The notes below the pieces were generated by a model that was not told the origin of the DNA, did no database searches, and saw only the letters and a list, made by a program, of their open reading frames with translations. Below are positions 1 to 6,680 of a stretch of 12,363 bases of DNA, one piece after another. This DNA comes from Nostoc sp. CHAB 5715 (GTDB taxonomy: Bacteria; Cyanobacteriota; Cyanobacteriia; Cyanobacteriales; Nostocaceae): the NCBI RefSeq assembly GCF_020829685.1, contig NZ_JAIVFR010000079.1, positions 1-12,363 of the forward strand. The letters are read 5' to 3'. Position 1 is the first letter of the stretch; each line of letters begins with the position of its first letter. The translations under genes were made by a program, and so were the position numbers.

Positions 1-1
1 C

Positions 2-412
2 CAAAATTTCCGTACCAATGTAGATACTGGTGCAGTCACTGTCGATACACCCCTAGCTTATGCTACTGATGATGTGAACGCCACAGTTGACCCCAACATT
101 ACCGGTGCCGCTTACACAAATTCAGTTGCTGGAGCCACATCAACTCAACTTTTTGGCATTGACTACGATCTTGACGTGTTAGTACTGCAAAACCCACCCA
201 ATGATGGCACTCTCAGAACAGTGGGCAAGCTTGGTGTTAACTTTGCACCGATAAGCGGGTTCGACATCTTTACAAATGCACAAGGCAGAAATACTGGCTA
301 TGCACTGTCTGGTTCAGTTCTTTACACTATTAACCTATCTACTGGCACTGCAACTCAAATCGCCAATGTACCTAAAGGTAACTTCATTGGTTTAGCCGTT
401 ATATCAAAGTAG
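2..412 (+). CDS. DUF4394 domain-containing protein, C-terminal part (5' end outside window)
   Basis: The frame is open from base 2 to a TAG stop at 410-412, so about 136 C-terminal residues are visible and the true start lies upstream. The GTG at 74 is an internal valine codon, not a start. The sequence has the short-repeat, Asn/Gly/Thr-rich, beta-strand character of DUF4394 proteins, with the typical run FRTNVDTGAVTVD, then AAYTNS, the segment around DVLVLQNPPNDGTL, and near the end GYALSG and LYTINLSTGTAT. These proteins are usually predicted to be secreted or surface beta-propeller-like proteins; the biochemical role is unknown. No PEP-CTERM anchor or other sorting signal is seen, since the protein simply ends in GLAVISK. 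The family call rests on recalled sequence pattern; the partial nature is certain. Confidence 0.8.
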   Translation, partial: QNFRTNVDTGAVTVDTPLAYATDDVNATVDPNITGAAYTNSVAGATSTQLFGIDYDLDVLVLQNPPNDGTLRTVGKLGVNFAPISGFDIFTNAQGRNTGYALSGSVLYTINLSTGTATQIANVPKGNFIGLAVISK

Positions 413-437
413 GCATCCCCAAGCTCGACTTGATCTA

Positions 438-531
438 TTAGACATCTCCGAAAATGAATGTAGAGACGTTGCATTGCAACGTCTCTACAAGGGTTTCAGG
501 TAACGCATAATTAATTTCTGGAGATGTCTAA
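438..531. mobile_element. 94-bp MITE-like element with perfect 12-bp terminal inverted repeats
   Basis: TTAGACATCTCC (438-449) is the exact reverse complement of GGAGATGTCTAA (520-531), and similarity continues inward (CCGAAAAT against CCAGAAAT). The inside holds a second perfect palindrome, TGTAGAGACGTTGCA (459-473) with its reverse complement at 475-489 around a single T. There is no room for a transposase, so it would have to be mobilised in trans. If the outer TA is the duplicated target, the ends fit TA-targeting IS630/Tc1-type transposition; that part is inference. It lies between the DUF4394 stop and the convergent nuclease gene. Confidence 0.75.
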
Positions 532-556
532 GCCGTCGAATTCACGTTCTTTTTAA

Positions 557-609
557 GGGGAGCCAGCGACGGGTACGCAGGGGTCTCCCCAAGTGGAGCG
601 ACTGGCGTG
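557..609. repeat. GC-rich dispersed intergenic repeat with inverted ends
   Basis: GGGGAG (557-562) pairs with CTCCCC (585-590). The following GCGACTGGCGTG (598-609) recurs in inverted orientation as CACGCCAGTCGC at 6079-6090, so this is a dispersed family and not unique sequence. The GC content stands out from the AT-rich surroundings. No coding potential was seen. The stem could act as a weak bidirectional terminator between the convergent genes, but there is no T-run. Confidence 0.45.
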
Positions 610-654
610 GGTTAGGGGGAATCTTTATACAACTTGATACTTTTCAAACAACCT

Positions 655-1296
655 CTAAGACGCAGCAGAGATTAACTGACCAATACGCTTGAGAATTTGC
701 AAAACGTCGTACAGTTCTCTCGCGGATGCAAACGGAGCAAAGACTCTTGACAAATCGTACTGTGGTGTATTTGTTTGCGTCACTTTGACAAATAAAATAT
801 CATCTCCATTCGTCACCACCCCAAACACAGGTTTACTGGGGTTGGGGTTAGCCATCATATAAGCTAAGGCTTGCGGTACAGCCGCCCAAACTGACAGTGT
901 GGTTTTTTTCGACTCCAACACCATCACCCACAACTGATCTTGTAACACTAAAACGTCAATCCGCCCGCGCAGTATTTCCTCGCCATCATCCAGCACTAGT
1001 TCGACGGATGATTCAGCCTTAATTCTGAAAGGAGGATCGTAAAATCCAGAGAGTGCAAGTATTGGTGACACCAACAACAATATAACTGTCCCTTCTAGTA
1101 AATCACCTCCGGCACGGTGATAAAGATACCTGCGCCGCACGACATCCACAGAGGCTTTTTCCGCTTCTGTAATTTCAGACAATCCCTCATACCACTCTGG
1201 AAAAAATTTCTCGTCTTCAACACGGACAAAACCGAATCGGTTTTCTGCATCCTGAAGAGTGGTAATCGCTTCTGTAATTGCTGCCGTTTGTGTCAT
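655..1296 (-). CDS. Solitary PD-(D/E)XK nuclease-fold protein, type I restriction HsdR N-terminal-like
   Basis: A 213-residue protein. It carries the core of the HsdR/RecB nuclease fold: GRID with Asp114, followed by VLESK with Glu128 and Lys130 (D...E-x-K), then Gln142-x-x-x-Tyr146 (QALAY), the Q-x-x-x-Y motif placed after the catalytic lysine in HsdR nucleases. Residues 50-110 (LEGTVILLL, FRIKAESSVEL) fit the N-terminal helices and strands of that domain. A full HsdR is about 1,000 residues with a helicase motor; here the protein ends directly after the nuclease domain, and no methylase or specificity gene is nearby. Such short proteins are common in Nostocales and are often labelled restriction subunit R, but a restriction role is unproven. 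The ATG at 1296 has no clear ribosome binding site. The nuclease fold is well supported; the biological target is unknown. Confidence 0.75.
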   Translation of the reverse strand: MTQTAAITEAITTLQDAENRFGFVRVEDEKFFPEWYEGLSEITEAEKASVDVVRRRYLYHRAGGDLLEGTVILLLVSPILALSGFYDPPFRIKAESSVELVLDDGEEILRGRIDVLVLQDQLWVMVLESKKTTLSVWAAVPQALAYMMANPNPSKPVFGVVTNGDDILFVKVTQTNTPQYDLSRVFAPFASARELYDVLQILKRIGQLISAAS

Positions 1297-1946
1297 TGCT
1301 TTTAGGTAACAGTTGCTTTGCTACATTATCAACATGGGCGGATCTTTAATTATCGCCAATTGGCGCGACGCCGAATAGCCCGCACTTCGGCATGGTTCGA
1401 CTCCGCTCACCAGCCGCTCAGTGACCAGAAATAAAAAGGTACAAGCCCACTTCGGCTACGCTCAGTGCATCGCCTAAATTTATTTATGGAAAATAAAAAA
1501 ATATGTATGTAGTGACACGTAGTGCAAGAAATACTACGTCAGTTGACTCAGAGCAAATAAATTTATTTATGGGCTTGGTAAATTTTTGACTTTTGACTTT
1601 TGACTTTTGACTTCCCCAAAGGGGCTGACCATCGTAGACATCGCATTCTCAAACTAGCACAGACTATTGCAGATTTAGTAATAAAGTATTGCTCTAGAGG
1701 AGACTGCTTGTGCTGAACTAAAGTGCAAGCTACTAAAGTCTAATTTTTGATTGTATTTAAATTAGATTTTACTAATTTTTTATTAATCTAAAATCTCCCT
1801 TAAAATACATTTATTAATGATTAAGACTAGTACAATAAGAAATAAAAATAATGGTTTCTATGCAAGCAAAAACAAATAAGGGTAACTAGTAAAAGTTCTC
1901 CTTAGCAATTTATCATTAATAGTTACCAACAAGCAGGAAAATCTTT
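1297..1946. other. 650-bp spacer upstream of the rhodopsin gene, a patchwork of short repeats
   Basis: No gene was seen. The left part (about 1355-1470) is GC-rich with motifs typical of dispersed cyanobacterial repeats. A 15-bp direct repeat TAAATTTATTTATGG occurs at 1475-1489 and 1558-1572. Between the copies, ACGTAGT (1517-1523) pairs with ACTACGT (1533-1539). A heptamer array follows at 1584-1611. From about 1740 the DNA is very AT-rich and probably holds the rhodopsin promoter. TACAAT at 1831-1836 is a possible -10 box but lacks a good -35. GGTAACT (1881-1887) and AGTTACC (1921-1927) form a 7-bp inverted repeat just before the ribosome binding site and could be an operator or leader hairpin. 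Confidence 0.5.
1584..1611. repeat. Heptamer tandem array (TTTTGAC)x4
   Basis: Four perfect head-to-tail copies of TTTTGAC, with a following TT that starts a fifth. This is the short tandemly repeated repetitive (STRR) class typical of heterocystous cyanobacteria. It is non-coding and lies in the spacer between the nuclease and rhodopsin genes. Confidence 0.9.
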
Positions 1947-2648
1947 ATGGTTCAAACTTGGCTGTGGATTGGTGTCATCAGTATGGCGCTGGGTTGTGCT
2001 TTTTTCGGCGTAGGCGCACACAATGGGAAAAATGAACGCTGGAAAATACTGTATACACTTAATTTTTTCATTTGCTTAATTGCTAGTGGGCTGTACTTAG
2101 CAATGGCATTCGGTCAAGGAGTTAACATCATCAATGATCGTCCAACTTATTGGGTGCGATTTGTCACTTGGTTTTGCTCAACGCCGCTGTTGTTGTTGGA
2201 TCTGACTTTCTTGGGAAAAACCAGCCTGCTGATTACAGGTAGTTTGTTAGGAGCAAACGCCTATATGCTTGCCACTGGCTTCCTTGCCACAATTACACCC
2301 AAGCCGATCAGCTACATCTGGTATATTGTGAGTTGTGGTGCTTACGCGGCGGTTTTCTACTTATTAGTGAAGCCCTACCGGATCGAGGCAGAACGCAAAC
2401 ATCCCAGATCCAAGCAAGCATTCCGCAAGCTGGTAACTGTGCATCTGGTGCTGTGGACACTCTATCCAATTGTGTGGATTCTTAGTCCAGAATGGTTTAA
2501 CGCTTTTGGTCAAGGTGGGGAAACAATGGGTTATACGCTACTAGATATTGCCTCTAAAGTCGGGTTTGGTTTTCTATCGTTAAACACCTTACGTAATTTA
2601 GAACAGGCAGGAGAATCAGTTACTGAATCGGAAGCGTTATATGAGTAA
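1947..2648 (+). CDS. Microbial rhodopsin with TSD motif, likely inward light-driven anion pump (cyanobacterial halorhodopsin)
   Basis: 233 residues and seven predicted membrane helices. The retinal lysine is Lys204 in LLDIASKVGFG (helix G), with Asp200 as counter-ion (bacteriorhodopsin, BR, D212). Helix C reads RFVTWFCSTPLLLLDL: Arg71, Thr74, Ser78 and Asp85 stand at BR R82, D85, T89 and D96, giving a T-S-D motif. Halorhodopsins have TSA and proton pumps DTD. TSD, even with the same residue numbers, is that of the Mastigocladopsis repens pump MrHR and Synechocystis PCC 7509 SyHR, reported to move chloride (SyHR also sulfate) into the cell. Retinal-pocket residues Trp75, Trp170, Tyr173 and Trp177 are kept. 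Glu182 and Glu192 match the BR proton-release pair E194/E204. AGGA at 1935-1938 precedes the ATG. No carotenoid oxygenase is nearby, so retinal must come from elsewhere. The ion specificity is inferred from the motif. Confidence 0.93.
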   Translation: MVQTWLWIGVISMALGCAFFGVGAHNGKNERWKILYTLNFFICLIASGLYLAMAFGQGVNIINDRPTYWVRFVTWFCSTPLLLLDLTFLGKTSLLITGSLLGANAYMLATGFLATITPKPISYIWYIVSCGAYAAVFYLLVKPYRIEAERKHPRSKQAFRKLVTVHLVLWTLYPIVWILSPEWFNAFGQGGETMGYTLLDIASKVGFGFLSLNTLRNLEQAGESVTESEALYE

Positions 2649-2713
2649 GTATAAATTTTCAGTCCGAGGCAATAGAATAGCTAACCGAATTAGGGGAATC
2701 AATCAAGGTATTA

Positions 2714-2755
2714 TGCGATCGCTGCCACTGCATTTTATATGCTAAAGCGATCGCA
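2714..2755. repeat. Inverted pair of HIP1 sites forming a 10-bp stem downstream of the rhodopsin gene
   Basis: TGCGATCGCT (2714-2723) is the reverse complement of AGCGATCGCA (2746-2755), with a 22-base loop. Each arm contains one perfect HIP1 octamer (2715-2722, 2747-2754). It begins 65 bases after the rhodopsin stop and could stabilise or end that transcript, although no T-run follows. Other perfect HIP1 sites are at 3071, 3206, 5346, 8185 and 10250. Confidence 0.6.
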
Positions 2756-2935
2756 CTACCTATTTTCTACCAAAAAGCAAATTATTTATAGATATTCCCA
2801 TTAAGGAAATTACCGACTCTGCTAAATTCTTCCTCAAGGACGCTTCAAAAACTCCCTTGGGAGGATGTCGTTACTAAGCAAATCAGTATCCAATATATCA
2901 GGAAGTAAGCGACATGCCCTAAGGAGACTGATTGA

Positions 2936-3952
2936 ATGAATTTGCAGGCGATTTGGAAGTTATTACAAGAGACATTCAAAGAATGGAGTGAGGATAAAGC
3001 CTCACGGTTAGCGGCGGCGTTAGCTTATTACACGATTTTTTCTATTGCACCATTGCTAATTATTGTAATTGCGATCGCAGGGGCAGTATTTGGAGAAGAA
3101 GCGGCAAGAGGTCAAATCGTTGGACAAATTCAAGGTTTAGTCGGCCCAGATGGCGCAGGGTTTATCCAAACAGCCATCAAAAATGCTAACAAACCACAGA
3201 CAGGAGCGATCGCTTCTATCATTAGTGTCGTAGTTCTCCTAGTGGGTGCTACTGGTTTATTTACCGAGTTGCAAGATTCCCTCAACACGATTTGGGAAGT
3301 GAAACCGAAACCCGGACGCAGTGTAACTAACATGATTCGCCTACGCGTTTTATCCTTTGCAATGGTGATCGGTATTGGCTTTTTACTTTTAGTTTCTCTG
3401 GTAATTAGTACGGCATTAGCAGCATTAGTAACATACTTTAGTAACTTGCTCCCAGGTGTAGATTTCCTCTGGCAGATTATCAATTTCATCGTCTCTTTTG
3501 CCATCACTACGTTCCTGTTCGGACTCATTTTTAAAGTTCTACCAGATGTCAAAATTGCTTGGAGTGATGTTTTAATTGGAGCTATGCTCACCTCCTTTTT
3601 GTTTTCTATCGGGAGATTTTTGTTAGGACAATATTTAGGTAATGGCAGTTTTGGTTCAGCCTATGGTGCAGCTGGTTCACTGGTGGTAATCTTAGCTTGG
3701 GTTAACTATGCCGCGCAGATTCTTTTCTTCGGTGCGGAGTTTACCCAAGTTTATGCCAGAAGGTACGGTAGCGGCATAACCCCATCTAAACATGCTATAC
3801 CTTTATCTGATAACACGGAATATAATGGCAAGGCTCCAACGGGGCAATCGTCCACTAAGAAAAAGCCCTCTTCTAATTTTATTAATCGCTTGTTACAGTC
3901 TTTCAATAAGCCCAAGCGTTTAAAACAGAGAAGAAAAAATCAGCGATTTTAA
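2936..3952 (+). CDS. YihY/BrkB family inner-membrane protein
   Basis: 338 residues, close to the usual family length plus a tail. The N-terminal family signature is present: RLAAALAYYTIFSIAPLL (residues 24-41), followed by LQDSLNTIW (112-120). The C-terminal signature GSFGSAYGAAGSLVVILAW (238-256) runs on to ILFFGAEFTQVYA. About six membrane helices are expected, near residues 32-52, 92-111, 137-165, 180-201, 211-231 and 245-268. The last 50 or so residues are hydrophilic and end in a strongly basic stretch (KPKRLKQRRKNQR), probably cytoplasmic. Older names call the family ribonuclease BN by mistake; it is a transporter-like family of unknown substrate. AAGGAG at 2921-2926 is a strong ribosome binding site nine bases before the ATG, which fixes the start. 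Two HIP1 sites lie within the gene. Confidence 0.93.
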   Translation: MNLQAIWKLLQETFKEWSEDKASRLAAALAYYTIFSIAPLLIIVIAIAGAVFGEEAARGQIVGQIQGLVGPDGAGFIQTAIKNANKPQTGAIASIISVVVLLVGATGLFTELQDSLNTIWEVKPKPGRSVTNMIRLRVLSFAMVIGIGFLLLVSLVISTALAALVTYFSNLLPGVDFLWQIINFIVSFAITTFLFGLIFKVLPDVKIAWSDVLIGAMLTSFLFSIGRFLLGQYLGNGSFGSAYGAAGSLVVILAWVNYAAQILFFGAEFTQVYARRYGSGITPSKHAIPLSDNTEYNGKAPTGQSSTKKKPSSNFINRLLQSFNKPKRLKQRRKNQRF

Positions 3953-4023
3953 TTCCTGATTGTTAAGAATTTAGGTTTATAAATCTGATAGATGTTGAAG
4001 TATTTAACCTCTAATAAAAGTTA

Positions 4024-4039
4024 GTCTTATTCATAAGAC
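4024..4039. other. Small perfect hairpin between the YihY and DUF421 genes
   Basis: GTCTTA (4024-4029) and TAAGAC (4034-4039) form a perfect 6-bp stem with a TTCA loop. It lies 72 bases after the YihY stop and 62 bases before the DUF421 start. No T-run follows, so an intrinsic terminator is not supported. It could be an mRNA 3'-end or leader structure, or chance in AT-rich DNA. Confidence 0.3.
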
Positions 4040-4101
4040 CACAGATAAATAACCTGATACTGGATTTTTTCCAGAAATCTATTGAGAAAGGAAGAAAATC
4101 A

Positions 4102-4659
4102 GTGCTAATAGAAAAATGGTTTTTTATCAATTGGCAGGCAATCTTTGTTCCTAGCATCAGCGTCTTTGAGTTGATTATCCGTGGTTCGCTGGTTTATTTA
4201 GCGCTGTTTTCAGTGCTACGTTTTCTTCCTAGCCGACAACTAGGAACACTAGGAATTACTGATTTACTCGTAGTTGTGCTATTTGCTGAAGCTGCCCAAA
4301 ACGCTATGGCGAGTAATTATACATCGATTACTGAAGGCGCTATCCTGGTAGGAACTGTGATTTTTTGGAGCTACTTGCTGAACTGGTTAGGTTACAAAAT
4401 ACCCCAGTTCCAACGTTTTCTGAATCAGCCACCGCTGCTACTGGTAAAAAATGGTCGGATGATTGAGCGTCATTTGCAACGAGAGTTAATTACAGACGAT
4501 GAGTTGATGAGCAAGTTACGCCAGCAAGGTGTGGAATTTTTAGCAGATGTGAAGTTTGCATATATGGAAGCTGACGGCACGATTAGTATCATCACTTTCG
4601 ACTCCAAAACTAGTACCGTCCCTGAGCAAAAAGCAGCACTAAAAAGCGATCTACATTAA
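4102..4659 (+). CDS. DUF421 (YetF-like) membrane protein
   Basis: 185 residues. Three N-terminal membrane helices are predicted (about 22-42, 52-68 and 78-97), with the family motifs SVLRFLPSRQLGTLGITDLL (37-56) and AEAAQNAM (62-69). A soluble C-terminal part follows: LLLVKNGRMIERHLQRELIT, then ELMSKLRQQGVEFLADVKFA and GTISII, which is the YetF-type mixed alpha/beta domain. The length is slightly below that of Bacillus YetF/YrbG-like members, which carry a longer second C-terminal domain. The start is a GTG; AAAGGAAG at 4087-4094 is a good ribosome binding site before it. The molecular function is not established; in Bacillus spores relatives assemble with SpoVA proteins in germination, which cannot apply directly here. 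It lies in the same direction as the YihY gene and purB, but 149 bp after the former. Confidence 0.9.
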   Translation: MLIEKWFFINWQAIFVPSISVFELIIRGSLVYLALFSVLRFLPSRQLGTLGITDLLVVVLFAEAAQNAMASNYTSITEGAILVGTVIFWSYLLNWLGYKIPQFQRFLNQPPLLLVKNGRMIERHLQRELITDDELMSKLRQQGVEFLADVKFAYMEADGTISIITFDSKTSTVPEQKAALKSDLH

Positions 4660-4699
4660 TTAGATTGTAAAATATGACGGTTGTATTCTGTGCCGAACT

Positions 4700-5995
4700 G
4701 TGATTGAGCGTTATACTTTACCAGAAATGGCTAATCTGTGGAGTGAAGCCTATAAGCTAAAAACTTGGCTGCAAGTCGAAATTGCTGTTTGCGAGGCTCA
4801 AGCTGAACTAGGTTACATTCCATCTCAGGCGGTTGAGGAAATTAAAGCCAAGGCAGATTTTGACACCGATAGGGTGCTGGAAATTGAGGCTGTAGTCCGC
4901 CACGATGTCATCGCTTTCTTGACAAATGTCAACGAATATGTAGGTGATGCAGGACGCTACATTCACCTGGGTTTAACTAGTTCGGATGTTTTGGATACAG
5001 CTTTAGCACTGCAATTAGTTGCCAGCCTGGATATATTATTGCAACGTCTGGAAGATTTGATTCAGGTAATTCGCCAAAAAGCACAGGAACATCGTCATAC
5101 AGTGATGGCTGGTCGATCGCATGGTATTCATGCTGAACCGATCACTTTTGGTTTCAAGCTAGCTGGCTGGTTAGCTGAAGTGTTGCGACATCAAGAACGC
5201 CTAAAAATTCTCCACCAAACTATTGCCGTGGGTAAGATTTCTGGTGCGGTAGGAACTTATGCTAACGTTGAACCGCATGTAGAAGCAATCGCTTGCCAAA
5301 AACTCGGACTAAAACCCGATACGGCCTCAACTCAAGTTATTTCCCGCGATCGCCACGCCGACTACGTGCAACAATTAGCTTTGGTAGCGGCATCCATCGA
5401 ACGTTTTGCTGTAGAAATTCGCAATCTGCAAAAAACAGACGTTCTGGAAGTTGAAGAATTCTTCGCCAAAGGTCAAAAAGGTTCCTCAGCAATGCCACAC
5501 AAGCGTAACCCCATCCGTTCAGAACGGCTGACGGGAATGGCGCGACTCGTCAGAAGTCATGCCGGTGCAGCTTTGGAAAACGTTGCTCTTTGGCATGAGA
5601 GGGATATTTCCCATAGTTCTGTAGAACGGGTGATTTTGCCAGATGCTTGTACTTTGACGCATTTTATGTTGATAGAAATAACCGACTTGGTGAAAAACCT
5701 GTTGGTTTATCCTGAAAACATGGAAAGAAATCTCAATTGTTACGGCGGCGTTGTGTTCAGCCAAAAAGTCCTGCTTGCCTTGATAGACAAGGGACTTAAG
5801 CGCGAGGAAGCTTATGCGATCGTCCAAGAAAACGCTCACGCCGCTTGGAACAAGCCAGAAGGCAATTTTCACGACTTAATTAGCAAAGACCCTCGTGTTA
5901 CCCAAAATTTGTCCCCAGCAGAAATTGAGGTGAATTTTGACCCCCAACAGCATCTCATGCATTTAGAAGAAGTTTACCAACGGCTGGGTATTTAG
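4700..5995 (+). CDS. purB: Adenylosuccinate lyase
   Basis: 431 residues, the same length as the Bacillus subtilis enzyme. It performs two fumarate-releasing steps of purine synthesis: SAICAR to AICAR, and adenylosuccinate to AMP. The superfamily signature GSSAMPHKRNP lies at 261-271 and includes the catalytic serine of the mobile loop (Ser262/263). His68 (RHDV), His89 (YIHLG), TSSD (93-96) and His141 (GRSHGIHAEP) match the active-site residues known from B. subtilis. The C-terminal KGLKREEAY and NFDPQQHL segments are also typical. It acts as a cytoplasmic homotetramer. The start is a GTG giving MIERYTLPEM, the usual N-terminus in cyanobacteria, although no clear ribosome binding site is seen. 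The gap from the DUF421 gene is only 40 bp, so read-through transcription is possible. Confidence 0.98.
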   Translation: MIERYTLPEMANLWSEAYKLKTWLQVEIAVCEAQAELGYIPSQAVEEIKAKADFDTDRVLEIEAVVRHDVIAFLTNVNEYVGDAGRYIHLGLTSSDVLDTALALQLVASLDILLQRLEDLIQVIRQKAQEHRHTVMAGRSHGIHAEPITFGFKLAGWLAEVLRHQERLKILHQTIAVGKISGAVGTYANVEPHVEAIACQKLGLKPDTASTQVISRDRHADYVQQLALVAASIERFAVEIRNLQKTDVLEVEEFFAKGQKGSSAMPHKRNPIRSERLTGMARLVRSHAGAALENVALWHERDISHSSVERVILPDACTLTHFMLIEITDLVKNLLVYPENMERNLNCYGGVVFSQKVLLALIDKGLKREEAYAIVQENAHAAWNKPEGNFHDLISKDPRVTQNLSPAEIEVNFDPQQHLMHLEEVYQRLGI

Positions 5996-6199
5996 CTTTA
6001 ATTGGTAATTGGCATGGGTTCATAGGGATTACGAATTGGTATAACTCCTATTTACTTGAAATTGGTGGTAAAAAACCGCACGCCAGTCGCCTCAATGCAG
6101 GCAAAATACACCCAGCCCTGGCTCATCTACACCAGGCTTTACCCACATAGCCTTTGGCTTATGCGGAGCAGTACATGGGTTACAAAGCGATTAATTAGA
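5996..6199. other. Spacer downstream of purB, no gene seen
   Basis: The DNA mixes AT-rich sequence with a GC-richer block, including CACGCCAGTCGC at 6079-6090, which recurs inverted at 598-609. A reading frame opens at a TTG (6056) and runs through this stretch into the minisatellite, but it has no ribosome binding site and no family resemblance. I regard it as non-coding repeat-derived DNA. Confidence 0.5.
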
Positions 6200-6493
6200 C
6201 TTGCCGACGAGTCTTTGATACTCGCCGATGAGTCTTTGATACTCGTCAACGAGTCTTTAATACTCGCGGACGAGTCTTTGATACTCGTCAACGAGTCTTT
6301 GATACTCGCGGACGAGTCTTTGATACTCGCGGACGAGTCTTTAATACTCGCTGATGAGTCTTTGATACTCGCGGACGAGTCTTTGATACTCGCTGATGAG
6401 TCTTTGATACTCGCGGACGAGTCTTTGATACTCGCGGACGAGTCTTTGATACTCGCTGATGAGTCTTTGATACTCGTAAATGGAGCTTTTGTA
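6200..6493. repeat. 21-bp minisatellite, 13 full units plus one degenerate unit
   Basis: Thirteen units of consensus CTCGCGGACGAGTCTTTGAT+A run without gaps from 6200 to 6472; a decayed fourteenth follows (6473-6493). The core CGAGTCTTTGATACTCG is almost invariant. Variation sits mainly in the four bases between ACTCG and the next GAGT (GCGGAC, GTCAAC, GCTGAT or GCCGAT) and in an occasional TTAATA for TTGATA. Each unit can form a CGAGT/ACTCG hairpin with a CTTTGAT loop, or neighbouring units can pair ACTCG with CGAGT around a tetraloop. Since 21 is a multiple of three and the unit has no stop in several frames, long open frames arise on both strands (LADESLI repeats on +, SIKDSSA and EYQRLVR repeats on -). 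These are best seen as by-products. A repeat protein cannot be fully excluded. Confidence 0.93.
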
Positions 6494-6649
6494 TGGAATA
6501 CAGCGAATTTTAATTTGATAAAGTACACAACTTATATCATGTCTGGGATGCAAAGCGTCCACAGCCTAAGTCCTACGCAATTGCGCGTGGGTATCTCCAG
6601 CAAGAACTGCCAACTCTTGGAGACGCACTCGCGTTCGTCCTCCTACCTC
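6494..6649. other. Spacer between minisatellite and heptamer array
   Basis: No gene was seen. The stretch around 6618-6640 (GGAGACGCACTCGCGTTCG) resembles the stretch at 9328-9345 (GGAGACACTACGCGAATG), pointing to a dispersed short repeat present at both sites. No promoter or terminator was recognised. Confidence 0.4.
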
Positions 6650-6680
6650 CTGAATTCTGAATTCTGAATCCTGAATTCTG
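6650..6680. repeat. Heptamer tandem array (CTGAATT)x4 abutting the DJ-1 gene stop codon
   Basis: Units CTGAATT, CTGAATT, CTGAATC and CTGAATT, plus a partial CTG, end at 6680. The stop codon of the minus-strand DJ-1/PfpI gene begins at the next base. It is an STRR-class array and contains no gene. Confidence 0.88.

Noticed and set aside
655..1296. Complete type I restriction-modification system
   Set aside because: Only a 213-residue nuclease domain is present, with no helicase motifs and no methylase or specificity gene in the window.
1947..2648. Anabaena-type sensory rhodopsin or outward proton pump
   Set aside because: The primary acceptor aspartate at BR D85 is Thr74 here and no transducer gene is adjacent; the TSD set fits the anion-pump clade.
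3130..3591. Minus-strand open frame inside the YihY gene
   Set aside because: Shadow of a strongly supported plus-strand membrane protein gene.
5519..5872. Minus-strand open frame inside purB
   Set aside because: Shadow of purB; no motif or ribosome binding site.
6200..6493. CRISPR array
   Set aside because: Units are contiguous 21-bp tandem copies with no unique spacers and no cas genes nearby.
6056..6667. Gene for a LADESLI repeat protein
   Set aside because: TTG start without ribosome binding site, no family resemblance, open frames on both strands explained by the stop-free 21-bp unit; annotated as a repeat instead.
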